Positions 1 through 9,439 of a DNA stretch of 64,000 nt are shown in pieces (positions within the stretch are counted from its first letter, which is position 1; every line of letters starts with the position of its first letter). The position numbers and the translations under genes were made by a program. Origin of the DNA: CBDDFS01 sp965227255 (lineage in GTDB: Bacteria; Bacteroidota; Bacteroidia; Flavobacteriales_E; Vicingaceae); NCBI GenBank assembly GCA_965227255.1, contig CBDDFS010000002.1:682001-746000 (forward strand), read 5' to 3'. The notes under the pieces are model-generated. The model saw only the letters and a list, made by a program, of their open reading frames with translations, made no database searches and had not been told where the DNA came from.

Positions 1-66
1 CTCGACCACTGAACAGCGCACACCTTCTATTTCTTTAACGACGTGTTTTCCCTTGAGTAAAGTCAT
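1..66 (-). CDS. N-terminal fragment of an unidentified protein downstream of nuoN
   Basis: An ATG at 66-64 overlaps the nuoN stop codon as ATGA and opens a frame that runs off the left edge of the window. The 22 visible residues begin MTLLKGKHVVKEIEGVRCSV. The 4-base overlap is the same junction seen elsewhere in the nuo operon, so this is probably the next gene of the transcript. Too little is visible to name a family, and no function is proposed. Confidence 0.5.
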   Translation of the reverse strand, partial: MTLLKGKHVVKEIEGVRCSVVE

Positions 67-1487
67 GATAGAAAGCTTTCGGTGATGATTTGAAAATGAT
101 CATGGAAGAAGGCCATAAAGCCTATTCCCAATATGAATACAAGGCAGATTGCCATGGCAATCCTGGAAGGCATTGAAGATTGAAATACTGGAATTGGCGC
201 ATCATTCTTGTTTATGAACATAGCCTTGATTACCAATAAATAATAATAAAGAGACAAGGTTGCATTAAGAGTTGCAATCAACAATAAGAGGTAGCTTCCT
301 TTACTTGCAACGGCCATGAATAAGAAGAATTTTCCGAAGAATCCAGCTACCGGAGGAATTCCCGCCAGAGAGAAGAGTGATAGAAGCATCAAAAGACTCA
401 ATCTCGGATTGGTCTTATACAGACCATTGTAGTCGGAAATATTTTCTTTTCCGGTTTTATTCTCTATGCTTTCAATCACAGCAAAAGCTCCCAGATTCGA
501 AAAGATATAGATGAACATGAAGTAGATCGTGGCGTTTATTCCCTGTGCTGTTCCACTGTATATTCCAAGTATCAGGAATCCCGCCTGGGCTATAGAAGAA
601 AAGGCAAGAAATCTCTTTATGTTATTCTGACGCAGAGCGAATAGATTTCCGATGGTCATGGTAAGGACTGCAAGAATATATAAGGTCAATTCACCGATTT
701 CTTTTTGACCAGGGAAAACCTTTGTGAACAGGATCAGTAAAATAAAAAGGGCCGATCCCTTAGACATCACAGAGAAGTATGATGTGATATTGGTTTGTGC
801 TCCCTCATAAACATCTGCAGTCCAGAAATGAAATGGAACCAATGAAATCTTGAAAGCCAGCCCTGAGAAAAGCATCAGAAATCCCATGATGTAAGCGGGA
901 TTTGACCAGGTCATCGAAGAAATCTCATTAAAATAGATGCTGCCTGAAAACGCGTAGATGATGCTTATGCCCATAAGAGTAATTGCGGAAGAAAAGGCCG
1001 CCGACATGATCATTTTGATGCCTGCTTCTGCTGATTTTGCCTTTTTTATTTCAAAGGCTGCAAGAGCGGCTAGCGGGAGAGTAGCCAATTCTAGTCCGAT
1101 AAAGAACATAATGAAATCACCCGATGATATCAGGAAATTCATACCTATCAATGTTGAAATCACTAGAGAATGAAATTCAGCAGTCCGAATTTGATTTTCC
1201 TCTTTCTTCAGCCAATCGACGGACTGAAGCAGAACAATTCCCGTGCCGATGTTTAGCAATCCTTTCATCAATGCCGTCATCGGATTAGAAACATACATTC
1301 CTCCGAAAAGAGATTCAGCATGAACGTGTCGCATTGAAAGTATTACAATGACAAACATGCCTGCAATGGCTGTAATGTTTATCAATCTTTTATTCTCGTC
1401 TGAAAAGATCTCTTCAATAATAATGATCAGCATTAAAAGAAGAAGAAGCAACTCATTTTGCATGATATTTAATGTCTCCCAAATCAT
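63..1487 (-). CDS. nuoN: NADH-quinone oxidoreductase subunit N (complex I antiporter-like subunit)
   Basis: A 474-residue, almost wholly hydrophobic protein close in length to other NuoN proteins (about 480). It carries the antiporter-like hallmarks: a membrane glutamate in FIGLELATLPL, a lysine in FKISLVPFHFW followed by TADVYEGAQT, and a second lysine in SVMSKGSA. NuoN is one of three Mrp-antiporter-like subunits of the membrane arm and takes part in proton translocation. It is the last recognisable nuo gene of the operon. Its start overlaps the nuoM stop by 4 bases (ATGA at 1484-1487), which suggests translational coupling. Confidence 0.95.
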   Translation of the reverse strand: MIWETLNIMQNELLLLLLMLIIIIEEIFSDENKRLINITAIAGMFVIVILSMRHVHAESLFGGMYVSNPMTALMKGLLNIGTGIVLLQSVDWLKKEENQIRTAEFHSLVISTLIGMNFLISSGDFIMFFIGLELATLPLAALAAFEIKKAKSAEAGIKMIMSAAFSSAITLMGISIIYAFSGSIYFNEISSMTWSNPAYIMGFLMLFSGLAFKISLVPFHFWTADVYEGAQTNITSYFSVMSKGSALFILLILFTKVFPGQKEIGELTLYILAVLTMTIGNLFALRQNNIKRFLAFSSIAQAGFLILGIYSGTAQGINATIYFMFIYIFSNLGAFAVIESIENKTGKENISDYNGLYKTNPRLSLLMLLSLFSLAGIPPVAGFFGKFFLFMAVASKGSYLLLLIATLNATLSLYYYLLVIKAMFINKNDAPIPVFQSSMPSRIAMAICLVFILGIGFMAFFHDHFQIITESFLS

Positions 1488-2983
1488 CTTGATACGAGCA
1501 TTAAGTTTTGAAATCTTTCAACGATCTGATCAAGGCTGTCAAAAACCATATCTGATAACCATAGCGGTGCTATTCCCATGATCAAAATAGCTACTGTAAG
1601 TGTAACTACCGATAATTTCTCATGCCATACGGCATCTTTGATCTCTTTGAATTCTGCTTTTTTAATCGGGCCGAGTAACATCATCGCAACGGCTCTCAAG
1701 ACATAAACCGCCGTGACTACAATAGAAGAAATTGCAATTACTGTGCTCCATCTGTGAAAGGCGTCAGCGTGTTCAAATGCTCCGACGAAAATGGTCATTT
1801 CCGCAACAAATCCGCTGAGACCCGGAAGTCCTAAAGAGGCCAGTCCACATATTACATAAGCCACAGAGAGGAAAGGCATTACCTTCATGATTCCTCCCAT
1901 CTTGGTTATGTCTCTTGTCCCAGTCCTGCCATAGATCATCCCAATCAATGCAAAGAACAAGGCACACATCAGACCGTGAGAAAGCATCTGTAAAACAGCT
2001 CCATTAAAGCTTGTCTTGTTCATCATGAGCACAGCAAAGAGCACCAGTCCGCAATGACTCACCGAAGAATATGCATTGATATATTTGAGGTCTGTCTGAA
2101 CTACAGCTCCCATGGCCCCATAGATCACGCTAATAGTGGTGAGGATAATGAATATCCAAGATAGTTCATTAGCAGCTTCGGGAAGTAAATACATTGCAAC
2201 TCTAAAACATCCATATCCCCCCAGTTTCATCAGCACTCCTGCATGTAGCATACTTACGGCTGTCGGCGCAGAGGCATGTCCATCTGGTGACCAGGTATGG
2301 AATGGGAACAAGGCACCCAGAACTCCAAATCCAACAAATGTCATGGGGAATATCCAGCGCTGTGCTGAGACAGCAATATTCGATTGGGCAATTTCCAGAA
2401 TATTGAATGAATTGAGATTTCCTTCCGGCAAATAATAAAGAGCCATAATTCCAACGAGCAAGATTGCCGATCCCGCCATAAGCATCAGAGTCAGTTTCAT
2501 GGCAGCATATTCTTTCGGGCCACTGCCCCAAATTCCTATTAATAAGTACATAGGTATTACGGCCAATTCATAGAAAAGGAACATTGTAAAGAGGTCAAGT
2601 GAGATAAAGAACCCAAAGACTCCTGATGACAGTAGAATTAGCATTACGAAGAACTCTTTTGGAAGATCGCTTACATTCCATGACGCCAGTACACCAGAGA
2701 AAATTACAATAGAAGTCAACAGGATCAGACTCATAGAAACTCCATCTATTCCAACTTCCCAGGAAATATTCAATGATTTGAACCATTCCAGACTGTCTCT
2801 GAAAACCATGCTACTTTCTGACACTGAAGCCGACATGAAGAGGAATAGCACATATAGAGAATAAACAAGCTGAATACTCATTCCGACCAATGCTATCCAT
2901 CTGTACGAATCTTTGTTCTTTGACAAAGAAATCATCAGCACTGTGATGAGAGGAATGATTATGAGCATTGATAAAATTTCCAT
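1484..2983 (-). CDS. nuoM: NADH-quinone oxidoreductase subunit M
   Basis: A 499-residue polytopic membrane protein of the NuoM/ND4 family. Visible hallmarks are the glutamate in FLFYELAVIPMYLLIG, the segment LFPFHTWSPDGHASAPTAVS followed by MLHAGVLMKLGGYG with its conserved lysine, and the histidine in SSVSHCGLV. In complex I it is one of the antiporter-like proton channels of the membrane arm. It lies one base after nuoL and overlaps nuoN by 4 bases, in the canonical L-M-N order. Full length, with no sign of damage. Confidence 0.96.
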   Translation of the reverse strand: MEILSMLIIIPLITVLMISLSKNKDSYRWIALVGMSIQLVYSLYVLFLFMSASVSESSMVFRDSLEWFKSLNISWEVGIDGVSMSLILLTSIVIFSGVLASWNVSDLPKEFFVMLILLSSGVFGFFISLDLFTMFLFYELAVIPMYLLIGIWGSGPKEYAAMKLTLMLMAGSAILLVGIMALYYLPEGNLNSFNILEIAQSNIAVSAQRWIFPMTFVGFGVLGALFPFHTWSPDGHASAPTAVSMLHAGVLMKLGGYGCFRVAMYLLPEAANELSWIFIILTTISVIYGAMGAVVQTDLKYINAYSSVSHCGLVLFAVLMMNKTSFNGAVLQMLSHGLMCALFFALIGMIYGRTGTRDITKMGGIMKVMPFLSVAYVICGLASLGLPGLSGFVAEMTIFVGAFEHADAFHRWSTVIAISSIVVTAVYVLRAVAMMLLGPIKKAEFKEIKDAVWHEKLSVVTLTVAILIMGIAPLWLSDMVFDSLDQIVERFQNLMLVSR

Positions 2984-2984
2984 T

Positions 2985-4901
2985 CTAAGCTTTTAAATAA
3001 ATCGTGATTAGAAATAGAGAAACGATTCCAATCACAAAGGCAATTAGATAGTGTTGCAATTGTCCTGATTGACTTCCTTTAATTCCAGAACTTACTTTAT
3101 TCGTAACCCAGGCCACGCCGTTCATGGCTCCATCAACCACATGTCTGTCGAACCAGGCAACGGGCTTGCTGATCAGAGCAAAAATGACATTATGAGTCAC
3201 AAAAAGATAGAGCTCATCGAAATAGAATTTATTTTCTACAAGTCGATATAAAGCAGATTGAGGTTTCGTTTTTTGCTTGTCTTTCTTAAATAATAAGAAT
3301 GCTATCAGTATTCCTGTCAGTGCCACAACGACAGAGGTAATGGCAACCGACCAGTGAAATTCAACCTGCAAAGGATAACCGTTGAAAGAGACATACTCCC
3401 CGAAGGGCACGAATCCTGCGACAATGGAAAGTACAGCTAGAATCAGCAATGGAATGGCCATAATTCTAGGTGCGTCATGTATACTTTCATCGGTCTTCAT
3501 TTCTTTATACCAGAATATTTTAAAATACAATCTGAACATATAGAATGCAGTAAGGCCCGCAACGAAAAGCTCTACGTAGTAGTACATCAAATTAGATTCA
3601 TATGCAGCGGCCAAAATCTCATCCTTACTGAAGAAACCTGCAAAAGGTGGAATTCCAGAAATGGCGAGGCAGGCAATCAAAAATGTAAATGCTGTTATGG
3701 GCATTTTTCTTCTCAAACCACCCATATCTTTCATAACGTTGGAATGAACAGCGTGAATCACTGCCCCTGCACCAAGGAAGAGGAGTGCTTTGAAAATGGC
3801 ATGAGTGAACAGATGGAACATGCTGGCAGTAAAACCGAGATGACCATTTACATCACTTGAAACACCGAGAGCCAACATCATATATCCAAGTTGTGACATC
3901 GTGGAAAATGCCAGAACTCTTTTTATATCTTCTTGTGTACAGGCTATTACGGCCGCAAAAAGGGATGTGAAAGCTCCGACGAAGGCCACAACGGCTATAG
4001 CATCCGGTGCCACATCGACAAATATGTTGAACATTCGCGCTACCAGGTAAACACCCGCAACAACCATGGTGGCAGCATGAATAAGGGCAGAAACAGGTGT
4101 GGGGCCTTCCATGGCATCCGGTAACCAGATGTGCAGCGGGAACATGGCAGATTTCCCTGCGCCTCCCATAAAGATTAGAATAAGGGCCCATGTAATTGTG
4201 CTCAAACCCATGAAGGAAATGGCTCCGGTGTTTTCATAAACCGGGTTCGAGGAATCGGTAAGAATTTCGAAATCAAATGTGCCTGTGTGATAGGAAAGAA
4301 GCAGAATTCCGATTAGAAAACCCAGGTCTGCAAAGCGTGTCACAATAAAAGCTTTCTTGGCAGCTGATACCGCCGATGGTTTGTCATAGTAATGTCCGAT
4401 CAGCAGGTAAGAGGACACACCGACAAGTTCCCAGAAAATGTACATCTGGAATATGTTAGTGGCCACAACCAGTCCAAGCATTGAGAAACTGAATAGCGAA
4501 AGGAATCCAAAGTAGCGTTTTTGTCCTACGTCGTCCTTCATGTAACCTATGCTATAAAGATTAACAAGGAATGAGATCAGGGTGATCACGATAAGCATCA
4601 TTATAGAGATGGGATCCAGGAGAATACCCATCTTAATGGATAGGGTATCACTAAAGTTTAGCCAGGTCCAGTTATAGTGCGTGACGGCCATGTAAGGTAA
4701 TTCAGCTTCTTCTTGTCCGCTGAAACCCTTAATAATATCATAAACTGCAAATACCTGAAGTGATAGAAGCAATGAAATGAACAATGATGTAGTGCCTATC
4801 AATCCTGCCATCCGGTTGCTGATATATTTCTGGAATAGCGATATGAGTGCAAAACTCAAAGCCGGTAAAATCAGTATCCATATTTCCAGGAAGGTAAACA
4901 T
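2985..4901 (-). CDS. nuoL: NADH-quinone oxidoreductase subunit L
   Basis: A 638-residue polytopic protein, slightly longer than E. coli NuoL (613). It contains FWELVGVSSYLLIGHYY and the antiporter signature GGAGKSAMFPLHIWLPDAME continuing into GPTPVSALIHAATMV. A hydrophobic segment at the extreme C-terminus (ending FLITIYLKA), after a charged stretch, fits the lateral helix and anchoring helix of this subunit. NuoL is the distal proton-pumping subunit. Its ATG shares one base with the nuoK stop (TGATG at 4903-4899), so the genes are tightly coupled. Confidence 0.96.
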   Translation of the reverse strand: MFTFLEIWILILPALSFALISLFQKYISNRMAGLIGTTSLFISLLLSLQVFAVYDIIKGFSGQEEAELPYMAVTHYNWTWLNFSDTLSIKMGILLDPISIMMLIVITLISFLVNLYSIGYMKDDVGQKRYFGFLSLFSFSMLGLVVATNIFQMYIFWELVGVSSYLLIGHYYDKPSAVSAAKKAFIVTRFADLGFLIGILLLSYHTGTFDFEILTDSSNPVYENTGAISFMGLSTITWALILIFMGGAGKSAMFPLHIWLPDAMEGPTPVSALIHAATMVVAGVYLVARMFNIFVDVAPDAIAVVAFVGAFTSLFAAVIACTQEDIKRVLAFSTMSQLGYMMLALGVSSDVNGHLGFTASMFHLFTHAIFKALLFLGAGAVIHAVHSNVMKDMGGLRRKMPITAFTFLIACLAISGIPPFAGFFSKDEILAAAYESNLMYYYVELFVAGLTAFYMFRLYFKIFWYKEMKTDESIHDAPRIMAIPLLILAVLSIVAGFVPFGEYVSFNGYPLQVEFHWSVAITSVVVALTGILIAFLLFKKDKQKTKPQSALYRLVENKFYFDELYLFVTHNVIFALISKPVAWFDRHVVDGAMNGVAWVTNKVSSGIKGSQSGQLQHYLIAFVIGIVSLFLITIYLKA

Positions 4902-5218
4902 CAGAACTTCATCAGATTAGATTTCTCAATATTGATTGAATTGAATTTTCGATACAGGAAAACTATAATGGCTATGGCCAGTGCAGCTTCTGCTGCAGCC
5001 ACTCCAATTACGAAAAGAGCAAAGAAATGTCCCTGAAGAAATTCCGGATGGAGATAAGCATTGATGGCCACGAAATTCAGATTCACTGCATTCAACATCA
5101 ATTCCAGTGACATCAGCAAAGTGATCATATTTTTCCTTGATAAAAAGCCATACATACCAAGAAAGAACATAATGGCGGCAACAATGAAAAAATGGTTCAG
5201 ACCTATCCCTTCAATCAT
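4901..5218 (-). CDS. nuoK: NADH-quinone oxidoreductase subunit K
   Basis: A small three-helix membrane subunit. The two conserved membrane glutamates are visible in SLELMLNAVNLNF and in GVAAAEAALAIAIIV. An upstream ATG at 5236 gives 111 residues. I chose the ATG at 5218, which gives 105 residues beginning MIEGIGLNHFF, because that matches the usual family length (about 100-105) and reduces the overlap with nuoJ from 26 to 8 bases. NuoK links the antiporter-like subunits to the core of the membrane arm. The subunit assignment is firm and the start is a judgement. Confidence 0.93.
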   Translation of the reverse strand: MIEGIGLNHFFIVAAIMFFLGMYGFLSRKNMITLLMSLELMLNAVNLNFVAINAYLHPEFLQGHFFALFVIGVAAAEAALAIAIIVFLYRKFNSINIEKSNLMKF

Positions 5219-5726
5219 TAGCAAACTTTTTAGCAATTATTATTGCGGCTATCATGGCAGCCAGTAACAAAACACTTATTACTTCAAATGGAAGAACATA
5301 GCCGTTATCGGTAAAACTCATTAATTGCTCACCAATGGTATTCATACTTGTATCCATTTCCTGTGCACCCGAATTCTCTATTGATGTCCAGGGATTGTTT
5401 AAAATAGGATAGATGAAAATTGATCCAACAATAAGCGAAATGCCTGCAGCGATCAACCTTTTTCCTACAGAAGATTTTTCCAGTTGAGTGTTTATCTGAT
5501 GAGTTAGCAGTATTGAGAATATGATGAGAACAACTACTCCCCCGGCGTATACGGTCAATTGGACGGCTGCAAGAAAATTGAAATTCATCATGAAGTAAAT
5601 CCCGGCGGTAGCGCCCAAAACAAATAACAGGTAAATCGCAGCCCTGAGTATATTGTTTGTTGTCACCGTCAATACAGATCCTGCTATTATGATGGCCGAC
5701 AACAGATAAAAAAACATCACCTCCAT
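5211..5726 (-). CDS. nuoJ: NADH-quinone oxidoreductase subunit J
   Basis: A 171-residue hydrophobic protein with about five membrane segments. It includes the family-typical stretch FLAAVQLTVYAGGVVVLIIF, which corresponds to the flexible third helix of NuoJ/ND6. The start codon shares one base with the nuoI stop (TAATG at 5728-5724), and the 3' end overlaps nuoK. Order and length match NuoJ. It belongs to the membrane arm near the quinone-coupling region. Confidence 0.94.
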   Translation of the reverse strand: MEVMFFYLLSAIIIAGSVLTVTTNNILRAAIYLLFVLGATAGIYFMMNFNFLAAVQLTVYAGGVVVLIIFSILLTHQINTQLEKSSVGKRLIAAGISLIVGSIFIYPILNNPWTSIENSGAQEMDTSMNTIGEQLMSFTDNGYVLPFEVISVLLLAAMIAAIIIAKKFAND

Positions 5727-6217
5727 TATTCTACTCCCTTCTCAAGTTTAGACCCCGGATTATTCAATACTTTGGTCAGTTCGCTTCGGTCGAAGACGGC
5801 ATGCTCGAAATCGTGACCCATAATTATAGCATCTGTAGGACATGCCGGAATACATAGTCCGCACATAGTGCACATTTGCAAGTGATAAATGAACTGATCC
5901 AAAACTTTTTTCTTTTTGCCTTCCTCGTTTTCTTTTCGGTCCCAGATAATTTCAATTGTACCATTTGGACAGGCAACTTCGCACGCTGAACATCCGGTGC
6001 AACGATGTTCGTTGTTTTCATTGTGAGGCATGATAACCTCTCCGCGGAAGCGGTCGAACATTTTTAAGGTATCTCGATTTTCGGGATATTGCTGTGTAAT
6101 GATCTCTTTCTTCGCATGAGTGAAGTAATAAATGGTCACTTTCATTCCGGTGAAAAGAGATTTCAGCGCAAGGAATATTCCCTTTATGTAATTCTTCAAT
6201 GCTTTCATAAGTGCCAT
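5726..6217 (-). CDS. nuoI: NADH-quinone oxidoreductase subunit I, 2[4Fe-4S] ferredoxin-like subunit
   Basis: A 163-residue protein with two complete CxxCxxCxxxCP motifs: Cys73/76/79/83 (CTGCSACEVACP) and Cys116/119/122/126 (CTMCGLCIPACP). These bind clusters N6a and N6b, which pass electrons to cluster N2 in NuoB. An amphipathic N-terminal segment fits membrane association. An alternative ATG at 6208 would make an ATGA overlap with the nuoH stop and shorten the protein by 3 residues; either start is possible. With NuoE, F and G missing, NuoI is the most exposed Fe-S entry point and a plausible docking site for ferredoxin. That last point is inference. Confidence 0.95.
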   Translation of the reverse strand: MALMKALKNYIKGIFLALKSLFTGMKVTIYYFTHAKKEIITQQYPENRDTLKMFDRFRGEVIMPHNENNEHRCTGCSACEVACPNGTIEIIWDRKENEEGKKKKVLDQFIYHLQMCTMCGLCIPACPTDAIIMGHDFEHAVFDRSELTKVLNNPGSKLEKGVE

Positions 6218-7299
6218 CCGGTTAATGCTATAAAAGCCATGAATACAAGATTTACCAGGTTAATTGGTAGAAGGTATTTCCATTCCAGATTGAGCAGCTG
6301 ATCTATCCTCAATCTCGGGAAGGTCCATCGGAACCACATCATCAGAAAGATGATAAAAAAGACTTTTCCGAAGAACCAGACAATAGGAGGAATGAAATCC
6401 ATAACCATATTGAATCCTTCAAATCCACCAATATGAAGTGGCATCCAACCTCCAAAGAAAAGAGTTGCTGCAATGGCGGATAAAATGAACATGTTCAGAA
6501 ATTCTGCCAGGAAGAAAAAAGCGAATCGAATTCCTGAATACTCTGTGTGGAAACCAGCTGTTAATTCCGATTCAGCCTCTGCAAGGTCGAAAGGACCGCG
6601 ATTCGTTTCTGCTGTTCCGGCGATCATAAAAATGAGGAATGCAATCCAAACCGGAATATGCCCTCTGAATATCCACCAACCGCTTTCCTGGCTGGCTACG
6701 ATCTCAGACATTTGCAGGCTTTCACAAAGAATCACAACCGTAAGAATTGAAAGTCCAACAGAGAGTTCATAACTCACTACCTGGGCACCACTTCTCAAAG
6801 CAGCGATCAAAGAGTATTTGTTATTGCTGGACCAGCCCGCCAACAGAATTCCAATTACACCAATGGAAGAAACGGCTGTTATAAAAAAGACTCCGATATC
6901 GATATCATAAGCGTGTAAACCTTTAGCATAAGGCAAAACGGAAAGTGCCAGCAAAGCTGTTATCATCATGAAATATGGCGCGATTTCGAATAAGAACTTA
7001 TCTGCGTTTTGAGTTCTAAGTGGTTCCTTGAAAACCAGTTTAACGATGTCGGCAGCTGTTTGTGCAGTCCCCCATTTTCCAACTCTCATAGGACCAAGCC
7101 TTTGTTGGAAGAAAGCAGCGACTTTTCTCTCCAGGTAAACCAGGAATAGACCTAGAAAAGCGACGAAGAGAATGGCGACAAGAGCTACAATAACCATTTC
7201 AATTATTGCCGTTACTCCTTCCGGGAAGTTGGAAATAAGCAGGCCATGAATCCAAGAGGTGAGTTGTCCAAAATCATATATGTTCCAAAAACTCATCAT
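6205..7299 (-). CDS. nuoH: NADH-quinone oxidoreductase subunit H
   Basis: A 364-residue membrane protein of the NuoH/ND1 family, the subunit that forms much of the quinone chamber. Visible marks are YLERKVAAFFQQRLGPMRVG, the charged loop FKEPLRTQNADKFLFEIAP and the acidic loop GPFDLAEAESELTAGFHTEY. Its start overlaps the nuoD stop by 4 bases. The direct nuoD-nuoH junction leaves no room for nuoE, nuoF or nuoG, which lie between D and H in 14-subunit operons. The 3' end overlaps nuoI. Confidence 0.96.
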   Translation of the reverse strand: MMSFWNIYDFGQLTSWIHGLLISNFPEGVTAIIEMVIVALVAILFVAFLGLFLVYLERKVAAFFQQRLGPMRVGKWGTAQTAADIVKLVFKEPLRTQNADKFLFEIAPYFMMITALLALSVLPYAKGLHAYDIDIGVFFITAVSSIGVIGILLAGWSSNNKYSLIAALRSGAQVVSYELSVGLSILTVVILCESLQMSEIVASQESGWWIFRGHIPVWIAFLIFMIAGTAETNRGPFDLAEAESELTAGFHTEYSGIRFAFFFLAEFLNMFILSAIAATLFFGGWMPLHIGGFEGFNMVMDFIPPIVWFFGKVFFIIFLMMWFRWTFPRLRIDQLLNLEWKYLLPINLVNLVFMAFIALTGWHL

Positions 7300-8414
7300 C
7301 GGTCTATGTCAGGTATTACAAGGTCCAGAGTGGACATTATTGCGATTAGATCTGCAATCTTTGAGCCACGCGACATTTTATCAAGGGCAGAAAGATTTGA
7401 GAATCCGGGTGATCTGAATTTGAATCGGTGAGGGTTCTTTGTGCCTGTGCTAACACAATAAACGCCCAATTCACCTCGAGCTGTTTCAACCCTTTCATAG
7501 AATTCTCCTGCAGGAAGCTTTATTACTGCCTTGGTTTTTATTTTGTGTTCGCCTTCAGGTATGTTGTCGATCAATTGCTCGATGATGCTCATCGATTCCC
7601 ACATTTCATCTATTCTTGCCTTGTACCTCGCAAAGCAATCACCTTCTTCCTTAACGATCTCTTTGAATTCCACTTTGTCGTAAGCAGCATAAGGTGCCTT
7701 TTTCCGAACATCGCAGGAAAATCCAGAGGCTCTTCCCGAAGGACCGGTTACACCATAACCTATAGCATCTTCTTTCGATAAAATGCCAATGCCTTCTGTT
7801 CTGTTTCTGAAGATCACATTGTCTGAAAGCAAGCGGTCATACTCAGGTAATTTTTTCTTGAAATGTTCGATAAATTCTTTTACATCCTTCTGGAAGTCAG
7901 GGTAGATGTCGAACATCAATCCACCCGGAATATTATAATTCATGGTTAGCCTGGCTCCACAAAGTTTTTCAAAAATATCGGTTATGATTTCCCTATCTCT
8001 GAAACCATACAGGAATGTAGTGATTGCGCCCAGATCCATTCCCATAACTCCCCACCACAACTGATGAGATGAAAGTCTGGTGAGCTCATCAATAATTGTT
8101 CTTATTACCTTAACTCTGTCGGGCAATTCGATTTCAAGTCCTTTCTCAACAACCTGGCAAACCGCTTCATTATTAATGTGACAGGATAAGTAGTCCATTC
8201 GATCGGTCAGATGTACGATCTGCTGATAGCTGTCTTTTTCGCACATCTTCTCAATTGATCTGTGGATGTAACCAAGATGAGGTTCTACTTTTCGAATGAT
8301 CTCCCCATCAAGCGTGAGCATCAGCCTCAAAACACCATGAGTGGATGGGTGTTGAGGCCCCATATTAATGAAGTACTCCTCCGTTTTCAGATTTTCCTTT
8401 ACTAATTCACTCAC
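7296..8414 (-). CDS. nuoD: NADH-quinone oxidoreductase subunit D
   Basis: A 372-residue protein of the 49-kDa subunit family, homologous to the large subunit of NiFe hydrogenases. The N-terminal quinone-site loop MGPQHPSTHGVLRLML carries the conserved histidines, and SSHQLWWGVMGMDLGA is also characteristic. It is a separate protein and not fused to NuoC, as happens in E. coli and in Bacteroides. It forms the quinone-reducing Q module with NuoB and NuoC. Both ends overlap neighbours by 4 bases (nuoC upstream, nuoH downstream). Confidence 0.96.
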   Translation of the reverse strand: MSELVKENLKTEEYFINMGPQHPSTHGVLRLMLTLDGEIIRKVEPHLGYIHRSIEKMCEKDSYQQIVHLTDRMDYLSCHINNEAVCQVVEKGLEIELPDRVKVIRTIIDELTRLSSHQLWWGVMGMDLGAITTFLYGFRDREIITDIFEKLCGARLTMNYNIPGGLMFDIYPDFQKDVKEFIEHFKKKLPEYDRLLSDNVIFRNRTEGIGILSKEDAIGYGVTGPSGRASGFSCDVRKKAPYAAYDKVEFKEIVKEEGDCFARYKARIDEMWESMSIIEQLIDNIPEGEHKIKTKAVIKLPAGEFYERVETARGELGVYCVSTGTKNPHRFKFRSPGFSNLSALDKMSRGSKIADLIAIMSTLDLVIPDIDR

Positions 8415-8872
8415 AGATCAACAATATTAATTTCATCAACATAGTCCTTCCTCATTGGGTAACCCACCCAATCATCTTCCAGAAAGATTCTTCGCATATC
8501 GGGGTGATCCTTAAAATTTATCCCAAAGAGATCATAGACCTCCCTTTCGTGTAATTCTGCGGTAGGCCATATATTCACAGAAGTTGGGACTTCCGGATTT
8601 TCTCTTCCTCCTGTTCTAACTCGAAGTACGACTTCATTATCAAATTCACTGGAACGCATGTGGTATATGACCTCCATGTCTTCCGGCCAGTCAATTGCAG
8701 TAAGAGAAAAAAGAAAATCAAATTTTAATTCTTCATTGTCTTTCAAGGTCTCGGCTACCTTCAATAATTCACCAGGACCACAAGAGATGTTCAGTGTATC
8801 TGATACAATTTCCGGAAACTGAACGGATGACAGAATAGATGATATTTTGTCTTTTAACTCTTCCCTTTTCAT
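8411..8872 (-). CDS. nuoC: NADH-quinone oxidoreductase subunit C
   Basis: A 153-residue soluble protein of the 30-kDa subunit family. The signature region reads ELHEREVYDLFGINFKDHPD followed by RRIFLEDDWVGYPMRKDY, the conserved motif that contacts NuoD. It is part of the Q module on the cytoplasmic side. It starts immediately before the nuoB stop with no spacer (8872/8873) and overlaps nuoD by 4 bases. Confidence 0.95.
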   Translation of the reverse strand: MKREELKDKISSILSSVQFPEIVSDTLNISCGPGELLKVAETLKDNEELKFDFLFSLTAIDWPEDMEVIYHMRSSEFDNEVVLRVRTGGRENPEVPTSVNIWPTAELHEREVYDLFGINFKDHPDMRRIFLEDDWVGYPMRKDYVDEINIVDL

Positions 8873-9439
8873 CTACATTCCTTTATCAAATAATTCAGAA
8901 GGATTTGATCTATCTGTCATGGATTCACCTTTGATCTTTCTCTGAAGCTGAAGAATTCCATATAGCAATGCTTCTGGTCTGGGTGGACAACCAGGAACGT
9001 AAACGTCGACTGGAATTACATGGTCTGCGCCTTTCACCACACTGTAAGTGTTGTAGTAAAATGGTCCGCCGGAAGTTGCACAAGCTCCCATGGCAATTAC
9101 ATATTTCGGATCGGCCATCTGATCATAAAGCCTTTTCAAAACCGGAGCCATTTTATTCACGATGGTCCCGGCAATAACGATCAGGTCCGCTTGCCTTGGA
9201 GTAGCTCTTGCAACTTCAGTTCCAAACCTTGCCCAGTCGTGACGTGAAGCTCCTGTTGCCATCATTTCAATTGCGCAACAACTGGTTCCGAATACCAATG
9301 GCCAGAGAGAATTGGCTCTCGACCAGTTTATGACGTCATCCAGAGTAGTGGTAATGATGTTTCCTCCATTTCCGCCTCTGATAATTTTACCTGGAAAATT
9401 TTCAGTAGATGAATTCATTGCGTTTTCTTCTATTCCCAT
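8873..9439 (-). CDS. nuoB: NADH-quinone oxidoreductase subunit B, cluster N2 ligand
   Basis: A 188-residue protein of the PSST subunit family. All four N2 [4Fe-4S] ligands are present: the tandem cysteines 54-55 in FGTSCCAIEMMA, Cys120 in AMGACATSGG and Cys151 in YVPGCPPRPE. N2 is the last Fe-S cluster and reduces the quinone. The N-terminal 40 residues are variable, and a later start is possible (Met8), but the assignment is secure. The start overlaps the nuoA 3' end by 10 bases. Confidence 0.96.
   Translation of the reverse strand: MGIEENAMNSSTENFPGKIIRGGNGGNIITTTLDDVINWSRANSLWPLVFGTSCCAIEMMATGASRHDWARFGTEVARATPRQADLIVIAGTIVNKMAPVLKRLYDQMADPKYVIAMGACATSGGPFYYNTYSVVKGADHVIPVDVYVPGCPPRPEALLYGILQLQRKIKGESMTDRSNPSELFDKGM

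Noticed and set aside
7296..7299. A hidden or degraded nuoE, nuoF or nuoG between nuoD and nuoH
   Set aside because: The two genes overlap by 4 bases, so there is no sequence in which remnants could lie.
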